64,000 nucleotides of DNA from Pedobacter glucosidilyticus (GTDB lineage: Bacteria; Bacteroidota; Bacteroidia; Sphingobacteriales; Sphingobacteriaceae). Below the pieces are notes generated by a model that saw nothing but the letters and a program-made list of their open reading frames with translations, ran no database searches and was not told where the DNA came from. The stretch is taken from the NCBI RefSeq assembly GCF_002483235.1, contig NZ_DLHN01000026.1:63989-127988 (forward strand), written 5' to 3'. Of this stretch, positions 17,009-25,442 are shown piece after piece (the stretch's first letter is position 1; each line of letters begins with the position of its first letter). The translations under genes were made by a program, and so were the position numbers.

Positions 17009-17143
17009 GGTATAGTAATTGATACCAAAGTTTCAGTTCTATCTAATTATAATTGATTTAATAATTTTTGCTTTTTATTAATAAAAATATATTAAAATAT
17101 TTGTTTGTTTGCATAATTTATTAGAATTTTGTTTTTGAGTAGT

Positions 17144-17151
17144 TAATTTTG
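17144..17151 (+). promoter_or_regulatory. Putative -7 box of the orphan helical protein gene
   Basis: TAATTTTG fits the TAnnTTTG consensus and lies 25 nt before the ATG at 17176. Several TTTG tetramers occur upstream (17108-17131), but none at the usual spacing. Confidence 0.35.
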
Positions 17152-17175
17152 TAATCTCACCTAATTTAAAATAAA

Positions 17176-17622
17176 ATGTTTGAGAAGTTGTATTCTATAG
17201 TAAAAGAGAATTTAGAGCCACATTTAAATGAGGTAGGTCAAATTTCTGCTAGTGCACACGAAGCTATCATTAACGAAGCATCAGGTACTATTATTGATGT
17301 TTTAAAAGCGCAAATTGATAATGGTAAGTTTAATGATTTGTTAGTTTTCTTTAGTGTATCTAGTATTCAAAACACCGCTTTAGTACGTTCAATAGCATCA
17401 AAATATGCTATTAGATTAAACAAGTATTATGGCATAAATATGAATACGGCTAAAACTTTTGCTGATAAGCAGATGCCTGTTATCATGAACAAGCTTATAC
17501 AAACGGCTAAAAGTAACCCAAAAAATGCAAACGGAATGTTTGCTTTCTTTAACAAGCTGAGTGGATATTCTATTAATTTTGAGACTTTATTTGGTAAGAT
17601 GCCTCAATTGCAGTTGGCTTAA
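17176..17622 (+). CDS. Unrecognised helical protein
   Basis: A 148-residue protein without signal peptide or membrane helix, so cytoplasmic. It appears all-helical: residues 1-30 and 35-55 amphipathic, then VRSIASKYAIRLNKYYGIN and MPVIMNKLIQTAKSNPKN. The pattern of short helices with conserved Gly/Asn turns recalls small DUF937-like proteins, but I cannot assign a family. It has its own likely promoter box (17144-17151) and terminator (17657-17682), so it is a genuine monocistronic gene. Confidence 0.6.
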   Translation: MFEKLYSIVKENLEPHLNEVGQISASAHEAIINEASGTIIDVLKAQIDNGKFNDLLVFFSVSSIQNTALVRSIASKYAIRLNKYYGINMNTAKTFADKQMPVIMNKLIQTAKSNPKNANGMFAFFNKLSGYSINFETLFGKMPQLQLA

Positions 17623-17656
17623 ATTTTAAAGGTTAAATAAATTAAAATAGTTGAGG

Positions 17657-17682
17657 AAACCGCTTTTATAGCGGTTTTTTTT
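17657..17682 (+). terminator. Terminator of the orphan helical protein gene
   Basis: AAACCGCT (17657-17664) pairs with AGCGGTTT (17670-17677) around TTTAT, followed by a T run to 17682. Confidence 0.88.
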
Positions 17683-17698
17683 ATGACTAATTTTTTGG

Positions 17699-17737
17699 AA
17701 AATAAAAAGGAGGTTATGTGTAAACACAACCTCCTTT
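17699..17737 (-). terminator. Terminator of the xylose operon
   Basis: AAAGGAGGTT (17706-17715) pairs with AACCTCCTTT (17728-17737), and the A-rich stretch to the left (17699-17708) supplies the T tract for minus-strand transcripts. It lies 22 nt after the stop of the symporter gene. Confidence 0.82.
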
Positions 17738-17759
17738 AAGTATTTCAAGTAATTTGATA

Positions 17760-19424
17760 CTACCAGAACACCGTATAAAGTGCTAGTAAAATACCAAATA
17801 TTAATAGAGCACCAACAGTAAAGCCTGTATTGGTTTTAAACATGCTGCTGTCTATCTCTAATCCTTTAGGGTTAACACCTTTTCTGTTTTCTAAAATAGA
17901 AATCAAATACATACCAATGATACAGAAGATGAACACAAAGCCCATTCTATCTAAGAAAGGAATTTCGTAAACACCATTTACGTTAACAGCGAATCCTGCT
18001 GGGTATAAGAAAGAAAGGTCTGTCCATTCTGGAAGGAATTTTAACACTACCGATAAGATAAAGCCTCCAATGGTGGCAAACATTGCTGCCGATGAAGTAG
18101 TTCTTTTCCAGAAGAATCCTAAGATAAACATTGCAAAAATACCTGGAGACACAAAGCCTGTATACTCTTGAATATATTTAAAACCACCTTTTTCTATACC
18201 TAAGTGAGGGGCAATAACTACTGCCAATAGCATAGTTGCAATGATAGTAATTTTACCTGTTAATACCTGATTAGCTTCAGATGCATTTGGGTTGAATATC
18301 TTCTTGTAAACATCTAAAGTAAAGATGGTGGCAATACTATTTGCTTTACCCGCTAAAGAAGCTACTACTGCCGCTGTTAAAGCTGCAAAAGATAAACCTT
18401 TTAGTCCCGGAGGCAATAAGTTTAACAATACAGGGTAAGCACTATCAGGGTTTACTTCGCCATTAACAAGCATCTCGGTAGTAAAAACTTCTTGTTTGTA
18501 GAGTACGTAAGCGGCAATACCTGGCAATACCACAATAATAGGCATTAACAATTTTAAGAAAGCTGCAAATAATAAACCTCCTCTGGCAGTTTTTAAATCG
18601 GCACCTAAAGCTCTTTGAGTAATGTACTGGTTACAACCCCAATAGTTTAAGTTTACAATCCACATACCACCTACCAATACGGTTAAGCCTGGTAAATCAA
18701 CAAAGTTTTTGTTGTCTTTATCAAAAATCATGTGGAAATGATCTTCTGCTTGTGAGGTAATGAGGTTAAAACCATTAAGTACACCGCTAGATCCATTATT
18801 TTGAGCTACTAAATCTAGTGCTAAATAAGTGGTTGCCAAGCCTCCTAAAATTAAGAAGAACACTTGGATTACATCGGTATAACCAATAACTTTCATCCCG
18901 CCAAGGGTAATGATGATGGAGAATATAGCTAAGGCATACATACAAACCGTAAAGTTTATACCAGATATGCTACTAACTGCTAAAGCACCTAAGAAAAGGA
19001 TAGAAGTTAAATTTACCACAACGTAAAGCAATAGCCAGAAAACGGCCATAATCATGGCAACGGTCTCGTTATAACGCTGGCTTAAGAACTGAGGCATGGT
19101 AAATATCTTGTTTTTAAGATATACCGGGATAAAGAATACAGCAACAATAACTAACGTTGCAGCAGCCATCCATTCATAAGTTGCAATAGCAAGGCCTAAG
19201 GTGAAGCCAGCGCCACTCATACCAATAAATTGTTCTGCTGAGATATTGGAAGCGATAAGTGATGCTCCAATTGCCCACCATGTTAATGACCCTTCTGCCA
19301 AGAAGTAGTCCTTAGAACTTGCGCTCTCTGCTTTTTTACGGTTGTAAATCCATAGTCCGTATCCAGCAACAATCACAAAGTATATTAGAAATACAATGTA
19401 ATCAGAAGTTTGAAGTGTGTTCAT
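17760..19424 (-). CDS. Sodium/sugar symporter (SSS family), probably xylose
   Basis: A 554-residue membrane protein with about 14 helices. SSS-family marks include DYFLAEGSLTWWAIGASLIASNISAEQFIGMSG near the N-terminus (the SNISAEQFIGMSG end is diagnostic of the SGLT branch) and GGMWIVNLNYWGCNQYITQRALGA in the middle. It is related to Vibrio vSGLT. It lies 36 nt after xylA and is the last gene of xylB-xylA-symporter, which makes xylose its most likely substrate (inference from context). Confidence 0.85.
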   Translation of the reverse strand: MNTLQTSDYIVFLIYFVIVAGYGLWIYNRKKAESASSKDYFLAEGSLTWWAIGASLIASNISAEQFIGMSGAGFTLGLAIATYEWMAAATLVIVAVFFIPVYLKNKIFTMPQFLSQRYNETVAMIMAVFWLLLYVVVNLTSILFLGALAVSSISGINFTVCMYALAIFSIIITLGGMKVIGYTDVIQVFFLILGGLATTYLALDLVAQNNGSSGVLNGFNLITSQAEDHFHMIFDKDNKNFVDLPGLTVLVGGMWIVNLNYWGCNQYITQRALGADLKTARGGLLFAAFLKLLMPIIVVLPGIAAYVLYKQEVFTTEMLVNGEVNPDSAYPVLLNLLPPGLKGLSFAALTAAVVASLAGKANSIATIFTLDVYKKIFNPNASEANQVLTGKITIIATMLLAVVIAPHLGIEKGGFKYIQEYTGFVSPGIFAMFILGFFWKRTTSSAAMFATIGGFILSVVLKFLPEWTDLSFLYPAGFAVNVNGVYEIPFLDRMGFVFIFCIIGMYLISILENRKGVNPKGLEIDSSMFKTNTGFTVGALLIFGILLALYTVFW

Positions 19425-19460
19425 TCTTTATTTAAGTTTAGTTTGGAGGACGTGAATTTA

Positions 19461-20792
19461 TTAAAAAATATGTTTATTAAGCATATTTTCAAAAAATTCT
19501 TGTTTACCACTTATAGTTTGAGGCTCGCCATGCTGAATGGCATAATCTCTTAAATCAGCTAAAGAAAGTTTTCCTTCTTCAAATTCTTTGCCTTTACCAG
19601 AGTCAAAAGAAGCGTAACGTTGTGCTCTTAGCTTTTTATAATCTGATTTTTCTAAGATTTCTTCTGCTACTAATAAAGCTTTAGCAAAAGTATCCATACC
19701 GCCAATATGCGCATAGAATAAATCTGCAGGGTCTGTAGAATTTCTTCTGATTTTAGCATCAAAATTAATACCTCCACCTTGTAAGCCTCCAGCTTCAACA
19801 ATCACCAACATAGCTTCTACCAATTCTAAAATGTTATTAGGGAATTGGTCTGTATCCCATCCATTTTGGTAATCGCCTCTGTTAGCATCAATAGAACCTA
19901 ACATGCCAGCATCGGCAGCAACTTGTAACTCATGTTGGAATGTATGGCCAGCCAAAGTAGCGTGGTTAACTTCTATGTTAAGTTTGAAATCATTTAATAA
20001 ATCATACTGTCTTAAGAAACCTATAACAGTAGCAGAATCATAATCATACTGATGTTTAGAAGGTTCGCAAGGTTTAGGCTCAATAAAGAAAGTTCCTTTA
20101 AAGCCATTGCTTCTGGCGTAATCTTTTACGGTGTGTAAGAAACGAGCGAAATGTTCTTGCTCTCTCTTCATATTGGTGTTTAATAAGGTCATGTAGCCTT
20201 CTCTACCACCCCAAAACACATAGTTTTCTCCACCTAAAGCAATCGTAGCATCAATAGCAGCCTTTACTTGTGCGGCACCATGTGTCAATACATGAAAATC
20301 TGGGTTGGTGATAGCACCATTCATATAACGTTTATGAGAAAACAGGTTAGCTGTACCCCAAAGTAATTTAATGCCACTTTCTTTTTGCTTTTGTAAGGCA
20401 TATTCTACCATGGCGTTCAATCTTCTTTCATTCTCTACAATATCGTTGGTATAATCAACAACATCAACATCATGAAAGCAATAGTAAGGAAGATTCATTT
20501 TTGTCATGAACTCAAATGCGGCATCCATTTTGTCTTTTGCTCTTTCTACAGCATCTGCTTTAACATCCCAAGCAAATTCATGAGTAGGACCTCCAAATGG
20601 ATCGGCACCGTTACCGTTAAAAGAGTGCCAGTATGCGCAAGCAAATTTTACATACTCTTTCATGGTTTTTCCTTGAACTATCCTGTTTTCATCATACCAT
20701 CTAAAAGCTAATGGATTATCTGATTCTCTTCCTTCAAATTTAACTTGGTTTATACCTTTGAAGAATTCTTTTTCACCTGTTACGATTGACAT
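19461..20792 (-). CDS. xylA: Xylose isomerase
   Basis: A 443-residue class II enzyme converting D-xylose to D-xylulose. Conserved blocks: FAWDVKADAVERAKDKMD, YYCFHDVDVV (catalytic His), VFWGGREGYMTLLNT, FIEPKPCEPSKHQYDYD (metal-binding Glu), and IEVNHATLAGHTFQHEL. Length is normal. It lies 11 nt after xylB and shares its promoter and operator region upstream of xylB. Confidence 0.97.
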   Translation of the reverse strand: MSIVTGEKEFFKGINQVKFEGRESDNPLAFRWYDENRIVQGKTMKEYVKFACAYWHSFNGNGADPFGGPTHEFAWDVKADAVERAKDKMDAAFEFMTKMNLPYYCFHDVDVVDYTNDIVENERRLNAMVEYALQKQKESGIKLLWGTANLFSHKRYMNGAITNPDFHVLTHGAAQVKAAIDATIALGGENYVFWGGREGYMTLLNTNMKREQEHFARFLHTVKDYARSNGFKGTFFIEPKPCEPSKHQYDYDSATVIGFLRQYDLLNDFKLNIEVNHATLAGHTFQHELQVAADAGMLGSIDANRGDYQNGWDTDQFPNNILELVEAMLVIVEAGGLQGGGINFDAKIRRNSTDPADLFYAHIGGMDTFAKALLVAEEILEKSDYKKLRAQRYASFDSGKGKEFEEGKLSLADLRDYAIQHGEPQTISGKQEFFENMLNKHIF

Positions 20793-20803
20793 TTTTGATT
20801 GAT

Positions 20804-22288
20804 TTATATGTTATTAATTTTTTGATTGAGTAATTGTTTCCATTCTTGGTAGGCAGCATCATAAGCCTCTGTTTCCTGAGGTTCTATGGTTGCTAACACC
20901 TCTTGATTTTGAAAAGCTTCCTGAGCGTTTTTAAAGTGTTTAATACCCATACCTGCACCCAAAGCAGCGCCCACGCTTCCATCGTTTTGATAAAGTTCTA
21001 TAGGTACTTGGGTAGCTCCGGTAAATGCTTTTCTAAATACCTCGCTTAAAAATAAATTTGATTTTCCGGCTCTGATAACTGAGGGGTTTAAGCCATTTTC
21101 TCTCATGATATCTAAACCGTATCTGAAAGAAAAAGCAATACCTTCTTGTACAGCATTAAGGATATGTGCTGCTTGGTGTTGATTTAAATCGATATTAAAA
21201 ATGTGAGCCCCAATAAGCTTGTTGTTTAACATTCTTTCTGCGCCATTGCCAAAAGGTAAAATTCTAAGGCCTTTACTTCCAATTTCTACTTGAGAAGCAA
21301 GTTGGTTGATTTCCGGATAGCTTAAATCTTTGGCAAAAAGTTTTCTTGCCCAGCTGTTTAATATCCCTGTACCATTGATACATAATAAAACACCTGTTCT
21401 AATCTGGTTTTGCAAATAATTAACGTGTGCAAAAGTGTTGATACGAGATTGCTGATCGTAAACTAATTGGTCGCTTACGCCATAGATAACACCAGAAGTA
21501 CCTGCTGTGGCAGCAACTTCTCCTGGTTCTAATACATTTAAAGAAAGTGCGTTATTGGGCTGGTCGCCGGCTTTGTAAGCTACCTGTACGCCTGCTTTAA
21601 GCTGGAGAGCGGTAGCAATATCAGTTTTTACCTCGCCATGGTTGGAAAATACAGGTTTCAGTTCTGGAAATATGGAAGTATCAAAGCCAAACTCTTTACA
21701 TATTTTTTCTGATAGCTTGTTGTTTTTAAAATCCCAGAAAATACCTTCAGATAATGCGCTGATACTGGTTGTAATATGGCCTGTTAACTTCATGGCTATG
21801 AAATCTCCGGGAAGCATGAGTTTGTAGATGTTGGCAAAAATTTCGGGTTCATTTTGTTTTACCCACGCCAGTTTGGATGCCGTAAAATTACCAGGAGAGT
21901 TAAGATGGTGACTTAAACTTTCTGCCTCACCTATATTTTGAAATGCTTTTTCTCCAATCTCTACCGCTCTGCTATCGCACCAAATGATAGAATTTCTGAG
22001 TACTTTTTGGTTTTTATCAACCAATACTAAGCCATGCATTTGATAGGCTATACCAATACCTATGATGTCTTGTGGGTTGTATTTTTTGGTTTGATGATTT
22101 TTTAAGATGGCTTTCTGCGTAAACTCCCACCAGTTTTCTGGTGATTGCTCTGCCCAGCCTGGTTTAAGAGCGATGATTTCTGCCTCTGTTTCTGGATATT
22201 GTGCAGTTGATACAATTTTTTGCGTAAGCGTTTCAATAACTGAAACCTTTACTGAAGATGTGCCTATGTCTATACCTAATAAATACAT
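20804..22288 (-). CDS. xylB: Xylulokinase
   Basis: A 494-residue FGGY-family sugar kinase phosphorylating D-xylulose. The N-terminal ATPase-fold motif LLGIDIGTSSVKVSVI, the substrate region GIAYQMHGLVLVD, and the C-terminal GGKS-type loop (here IRAGKSNLFLSEVFRKAFTG) and NDGSVGAALGAGMG are present. First gene of the xylose operon. A perfect palindrome lies 31 nt upstream of its start, between it and the divergent LacI-type gene. Confidence 0.95.
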   Translation of the reverse strand: MYLLGIDIGTSSVKVSVIETLTQKIVSTAQYPETEAEIIALKPGWAEQSPENWWEFTQKAILKNHQTKKYNPQDIIGIGIAYQMHGLVLVDKNQKVLRNSIIWCDSRAVEIGEKAFQNIGEAESLSHHLNSPGNFTASKLAWVKQNEPEIFANIYKLMLPGDFIAMKLTGHITTSISALSEGIFWDFKNNKLSEKICKEFGFDTSIFPELKPVFSNHGEVKTDIATALQLKAGVQVAYKAGDQPNNALSLNVLEPGEVAATAGTSGVIYGVSDQLVYDQQSRINTFAHVNYLQNQIRTGVLLCINGTGILNSWARKLFAKDLSYPEINQLASQVEIGSKGLRILPFGNGAERMLNNKLIGAHIFNIDLNQHQAAHILNAVQEGIAFSFRYGLDIMRENGLNPSVIRAGKSNLFLSEVFRKAFTGATQVPIELYQNDGSVGAALGAGMGIKHFKNAQEAFQNQEVLATIEPQETEAYDAAYQEWKQLLNQKINNI

Positions 22289-22318
22289 AAATGTTTAAGC
22301 CAGGTTATAATGGTTAAG

Positions 22319-22332
22319 TGCAACCGGTTGCA
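22319..22332. promoter_or_regulatory. Perfect 14-bp palindrome, likely xylose operator
   Basis: TGCAACCGGTTGCA is self-complementary with a central CCGG/CG, the classic form of a LacI/GalR-family operator. It lies in the 104-nt gap between divergent xylB and the LacI-type gene at 22393. The obvious reading is that the regulator represses both directions until xylose or a derivative binds it. Confidence 0.75.
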
Positions 22333-22392
22333 TAAAGGTATATTTAATATTTAAATTGTCAAAATATCCTATAATTTTATTTACTTTAAAAA

Positions 22393-23406
22393 GTGAAAAA
22401 GAAGGCAACCATTTATGATATAGCTAAAGAGCTTAATATTACGGTATCTACCGTATCCAGGGCTCTTAATAATTTTTCTACGATAAGTGATGCTACAAAA
22501 AAAGCTGTTTTTGAGACTGCTAAAAAGTTAAATTATAGCCCCAATCGTCTCGCATCTTCTTTAAAGTCAGGGAAAACACATACCATAGGAGTTATTGTTC
22601 CCAGCATGGAAATCCATTTTTTTGCTGTAGTTATTCATAGTATAGAGCAAGTATTAAAAGATAATGATTATCGTATTCTTTTATACCAGTCTGGAGAATC
22701 GGTTGAGAACGAGATTAATGGCGTAAAAACCTTGTTAGAAGCACAGGTGGATGGTATTATCGCTTCTCTTTCTCTTGAGACCGAGGATACTTCACATTTC
22801 CAAACGCTAATCAAACAAAATAAACCACTGGTCTTATTTGATCGTGTAGATGAAAAACTAAATGTTCCGACGGTAACTTTAGATGATTATAAAGCTGGTT
22901 ATTTGGCAACCGAACATTTAATTAAACAAGGTTATCAAAATATTGCTTTTGTAACTACTATCCATCAAAATAGTATTTTTGGTAATAGGGTAAAGGGATA
23001 TAAAGCTGCCTTGGCTGATTTTAAGTTGAAGGTTAAAGAAGATCATATTATATATGGAGGGTTATCTATAAAAGATGGACGTTATGGTGCTGATAAACTT
23101 ATGAGAGCGCAAGACAGACCCGATGCTATTATTGCTGGAGATGATTATACTGCCCTGGGTGTTATCAAAAAGTTAAAAGAATTGCAACTTACCCCGCCAC
23201 ACATTGGGGTTATGGGTTTTGCTAATGAAACATTCTCTGCTTTTATTACACCAAATTTATCTACCATAGACCAACAGGCAGCTAAAATGGGTATAGCATG
23301 TGCTGAAAGTTTTGTTAAGATGATCAAAAGTGGTAATCCTTATCAAAATGTAGAACATATCGTGATAGAACCTTTAGTTATTAAAAGGCAATCAACCGCA
23401 AAATAA
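22393..23406 (+). CDS. LacI-family regulator of xylose genes
   Basis: A 337-residue protein. The N-terminal helix-turn-helix ATIYDIAKELNITVSTVSRALN (ends ATIYDIAKEL and TVSTVSRALN) is at about residues 5-26, followed by the hinge NRLASSLKSGKTHTIGVIVP and a periplasmic-binding-protein-like sensor domain. The best start is GTG at 22393, since it gives the standard distance to the helix-turn-helix. It is divergent from xylB-xylA-symporter, with a perfect palindrome between them. A weak hairpin with T-rich tail (23411-23433) follows the stop. Xylose response is inferred from neighbours. Confidence 0.88.
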   Translation: MKKKATIYDIAKELNITVSTVSRALNNFSTISDATKKAVFETAKKLNYSPNRLASSLKSGKTHTIGVIVPSMEIHFFAVVIHSIEQVLKDNDYRILLYQSGESVENEINGVKTLLEAQVDGIIASLSLETEDTSHFQTLIKQNKPLVLFDRVDEKLNVPTVTLDDYKAGYLATEHLIKQGYQNIAFVTTIHQNSIFGNRVKGYKAALADFKLKVKEDHIIYGGLSIKDGRYGADKLMRAQDRPDAIIAGDDYTALGVIKKLKELQLTPPHIGVMGFANETFSAFITPNLSTIDQQAAKMGIACAESFVKMIKSGNPYQNVEHIVIEPLVIKRQSTAK

Positions 23407-23410
23407 TACG

Positions 23411-23433
23411 AGTGTAATATTGCACTTCTTTTT
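23411..23433 (+). terminator. Weak terminator-like hairpin after the xyl regulator
   Basis: AGTGT (23411-23415) pairs with GCACT (23422-23426, one G-U pair) around a 6-nt AT loop, followed by TCTTTTT. The short stem makes this only a possible terminator. Confidence 0.35.
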
Positions 23434-23482
23434 AAATGTAAAGTTTTATTATATTTATTTTCGTTTTTAAAACTTTGCATCC

Positions 23483-23947
23483 ATGTCTGAAAAAAAAATA
23501 GTTGTACTTTATGTAGATGATGAAGAAAATAATCTAATTTCTTTTAAAGCTAATTTCAGAATAAAGTATCAAGTACTTACTGCATTAAGTGGCGATGATG
23601 CCCTTAAGATTATGGAAACCAAAGCTGTAGATATTATTATTACAGATCAAAGAATGCCCAATATGACTGGTGTTGAGTTTTTAGAAAAAGTATTAGAAAA
23701 GTTTCCAGAGCCCATGCGTATATTACTAACTGGATATGCTGATATGAGTGCAGTGATAGACGCCGTTAATAAAGGTAAAATTTTCCATTATCTTAATAAA
23801 CCTTGGGATGAAGCAGAGCTTGATATGACTATTAAAAGAGCTTATGACATCTTGTTAGAACGTAAGCAAATAGAAATTATGAATGAAAAATTGGCTACTT
23901 CTAATGATCAATTAGAGTTTTTGTTAAGACAAAAACTTTTATCTTAA
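23483..23947 (+). CDS. Single-domain response regulator with C-terminal coil
   Basis: A 154-residue receiver protein: acidic pair VDDEENN (11-17), phospho-accepting D55 in TDQRMPN, Thr at about 82 in LLTGYAD, and Lys at about 105 in NKPW. The residues after about 125 form a short amphipathic helix; no DNA-binding output domain is present. It closely resembles the receiver part of the neighbouring REC-kinase (TDQRMP versus CDQRMP, KPWDEA versus KPWIDA), suggesting duplication. It converges on the minus-strand operon; the stop codons of the two end genes overlap in TTAA. Confidence 0.85.
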   Translation: MSEKKIVVLYVDDEENNLISFKANFRIKYQVLTALSGDDALKIMETKAVDIIITDQRMPNMTGVEFLEKVLEKFPEPMRILLTGYADMSAVIDAVNKGKIFHYLNKPWDEAELDMTIKRAYDILLERKQIEIMNEKLATSNDQLEFLLRQKLLS

Positions 23948-24345
23948 CTTTCTTGGCTAATATTATTTATCATTTCTTCAAAAGCTTCAAAACTATAAGG
24001 TTTTTTTAATACTCCAAATACAGATTCGTAAGTAGAAATTCTACTGATATCATTTTTATTTAATGATGTTGTAATGGAGATAATACGATAATTGTTTTTG
24101 GTTTCTTTCGGCAAGTTCTCAAACTCTTCTATAAACTGAAAGCCATTCATTACAGGCATCATGATATCAAGTAAAAGCACTGTTAAACTTCCTTTTTCTG
24201 GTTCTTTAGCTTTAATATCCTGTAAAGCTTCTATAGCATTGTCATAAGCTTTAAAGCTATTGCATTTGCCTGTATTAAGAATAAGTTTTTCTGCAATAAA
24301 GCAATCTAATTCTCTATCGTCTACAATAATAAAGTTTAGTTTCAT
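23944..24345 (-). CDS. Single-domain response regulator
   Basis: A 133-residue receiver domain: acidic pair VDD at residues 8-10, phospho-acceptor D60 in LLLDIMMPVMNGFQF, Ser/Thr in ISITTSLN and Lys in LKKPYS. It belongs to the stand-alone RCP1/CheY-like type with an LDIMMP core. No output domain, so it must act by protein contact or phosphotransfer. It is the last gene of the five-gene minus-strand operon, 2 nt after the REC-kinase. Confidence 0.85.
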   Translation of the reverse strand: MKLNFIIVDDRELDCFIAEKLILNTGKCNSFKAYDNAIEALQDIKAKEPEKGSLTVLLLDIMMPVMNGFQFIEEFENLPKETKNNYRIISITTSLNKNDISRISTYESVFGVLKKPYSFEAFEEMINNISQES

Positions 24346-24347
24346 GT

Positions 24348-25433
24348 TTATTTGTTAGGTATTTTGATGGTGAAAGTTGTGCCTTGGTTAAGTTCAGAAT
24401 CTACTTCTACTTGTCCGTTTAGTTTTAACAAAGCACTTTTAACATTAAATAATCCGAAGCCCGAGCCAGCTTCTTTAATATGCGCTCTAAAGAATAAATC
24501 AAAAATTTGATTCTTATATTTTTCATCAATTCCAGAGCCATTATCAGCTACAATAATGGTAGCAATGCCTTTTTCTACTACAATATTTAAGCTAACAAAT
24601 TTGTTTTCTTTTTCTAATACCTGATATTTAAAAGCGTTTGATAAAAGGTTGTTGATGATTAAAAAAATAGAAACTCTATCGCTCCAGAAAGATTCTTCTT
24701 GTTGTAAATGGATTTTAAAGGCTATGGATAGGGTTTTGGCATAAATTTGATAGACATCTTCCATTTCTTTGATAAGATCTCTGAAATCAATATCTGTAAT
24801 TTTGAGTTCGCCTCTTTCTAAGCTGTAATAATCATGCATGCTTAAGATGAAATCATCTAGTTTTTGAACAGATTTATTCATCATTTTCAATATTTCTTTT
24901 ACCTCATCTAAGTTATGGGTATTTAACGCTAGATTTATTCCTCCTGCAATACCTACTAATGGGCCTCTTATATCATGACTTACAGAGTATGCGAATTTAT
25001 CAAGTTCTGAATAAGCTTTATGTAATTCCTGATTTTTTAATGCAAGCATTGAACTTGCCTCGTAAAAATGTACAGCCTCTTCAATAGCACTAATGATATC
25101 TGCATCTATCCAAGGTTTTTTTACATATCTAAAAACATGTCCTTTATTAATGGCGTCAATAACCGATTCTATATCTGTATAAGCAGTTAATAATATTCTG
25201 ATGGGGTATGGGTGTGTACTTCTAATTTCTGCAAAAAAGTCTACCCCGGTTTTATGGGGCATCCTTTGGTCGCAAAAAATTACTTTTATATCAGGATATT
25301 TATTTAAAAATTGTAAAGCTTCAGAAGTGTTTTGTGCAGTAAAAATCTGATAATCGAATCTTAATGAGGCTTTGAAGCCTATTAAGTTATTCATTTCATC
25401 ATCTACATACAGTATCTTAATTTTTTCTGACAT
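24348..25433 (-). CDS. Receiver-histidine kinase hybrid (soluble)
   Basis: A 361-residue cytoplasmic protein with an N-terminal receiver (phospho-acceptor D55 in FCDQRMPH) followed by a kinase core. The dimerisation/phosphorylation helix has H153 in SVSHDIRGPLVG, and the ATPase domain has the N box around NNLLSNAFKYQ, the G1 box DNGSGID and the G2-like SGFGLFNVKSAL. No membrane segment. The REC-kinase order means its activity is likely controlled by phosphorylation from a partner, plausibly the membrane kinase encoded 9 nt upstream. Confidence 0.9.
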   Translation of the reverse strand: MSEKIKILYVDDEMNNLIGFKASLRFDYQIFTAQNTSEALQFLNKYPDIKVIFCDQRMPHKTGVDFFAEIRSTHPYPIRILLTAYTDIESVIDAINKGHVFRYVKKPWIDADIISAIEEAVHFYEASSMLALKNQELHKAYSELDKFAYSVSHDIRGPLVGIAGGINLALNTHNLDEVKEILKMMNKSVQKLDDFILSMHDYYSLERGELKITDIDFRDLIKEMEDVYQIYAKTLSIAFKIHLQQEESFWSDRVSIFLIINNLLSNAFKYQVLEKENKFVSLNIVVEKGIATIIVADNGSGIDEKYKNQIFDLFFRAHIKEAGSGFGLFNVKSALLKLNGQVEVDSELNQGTTFTIKIPNK

Positions 25434-25442
25434 GATTATATT

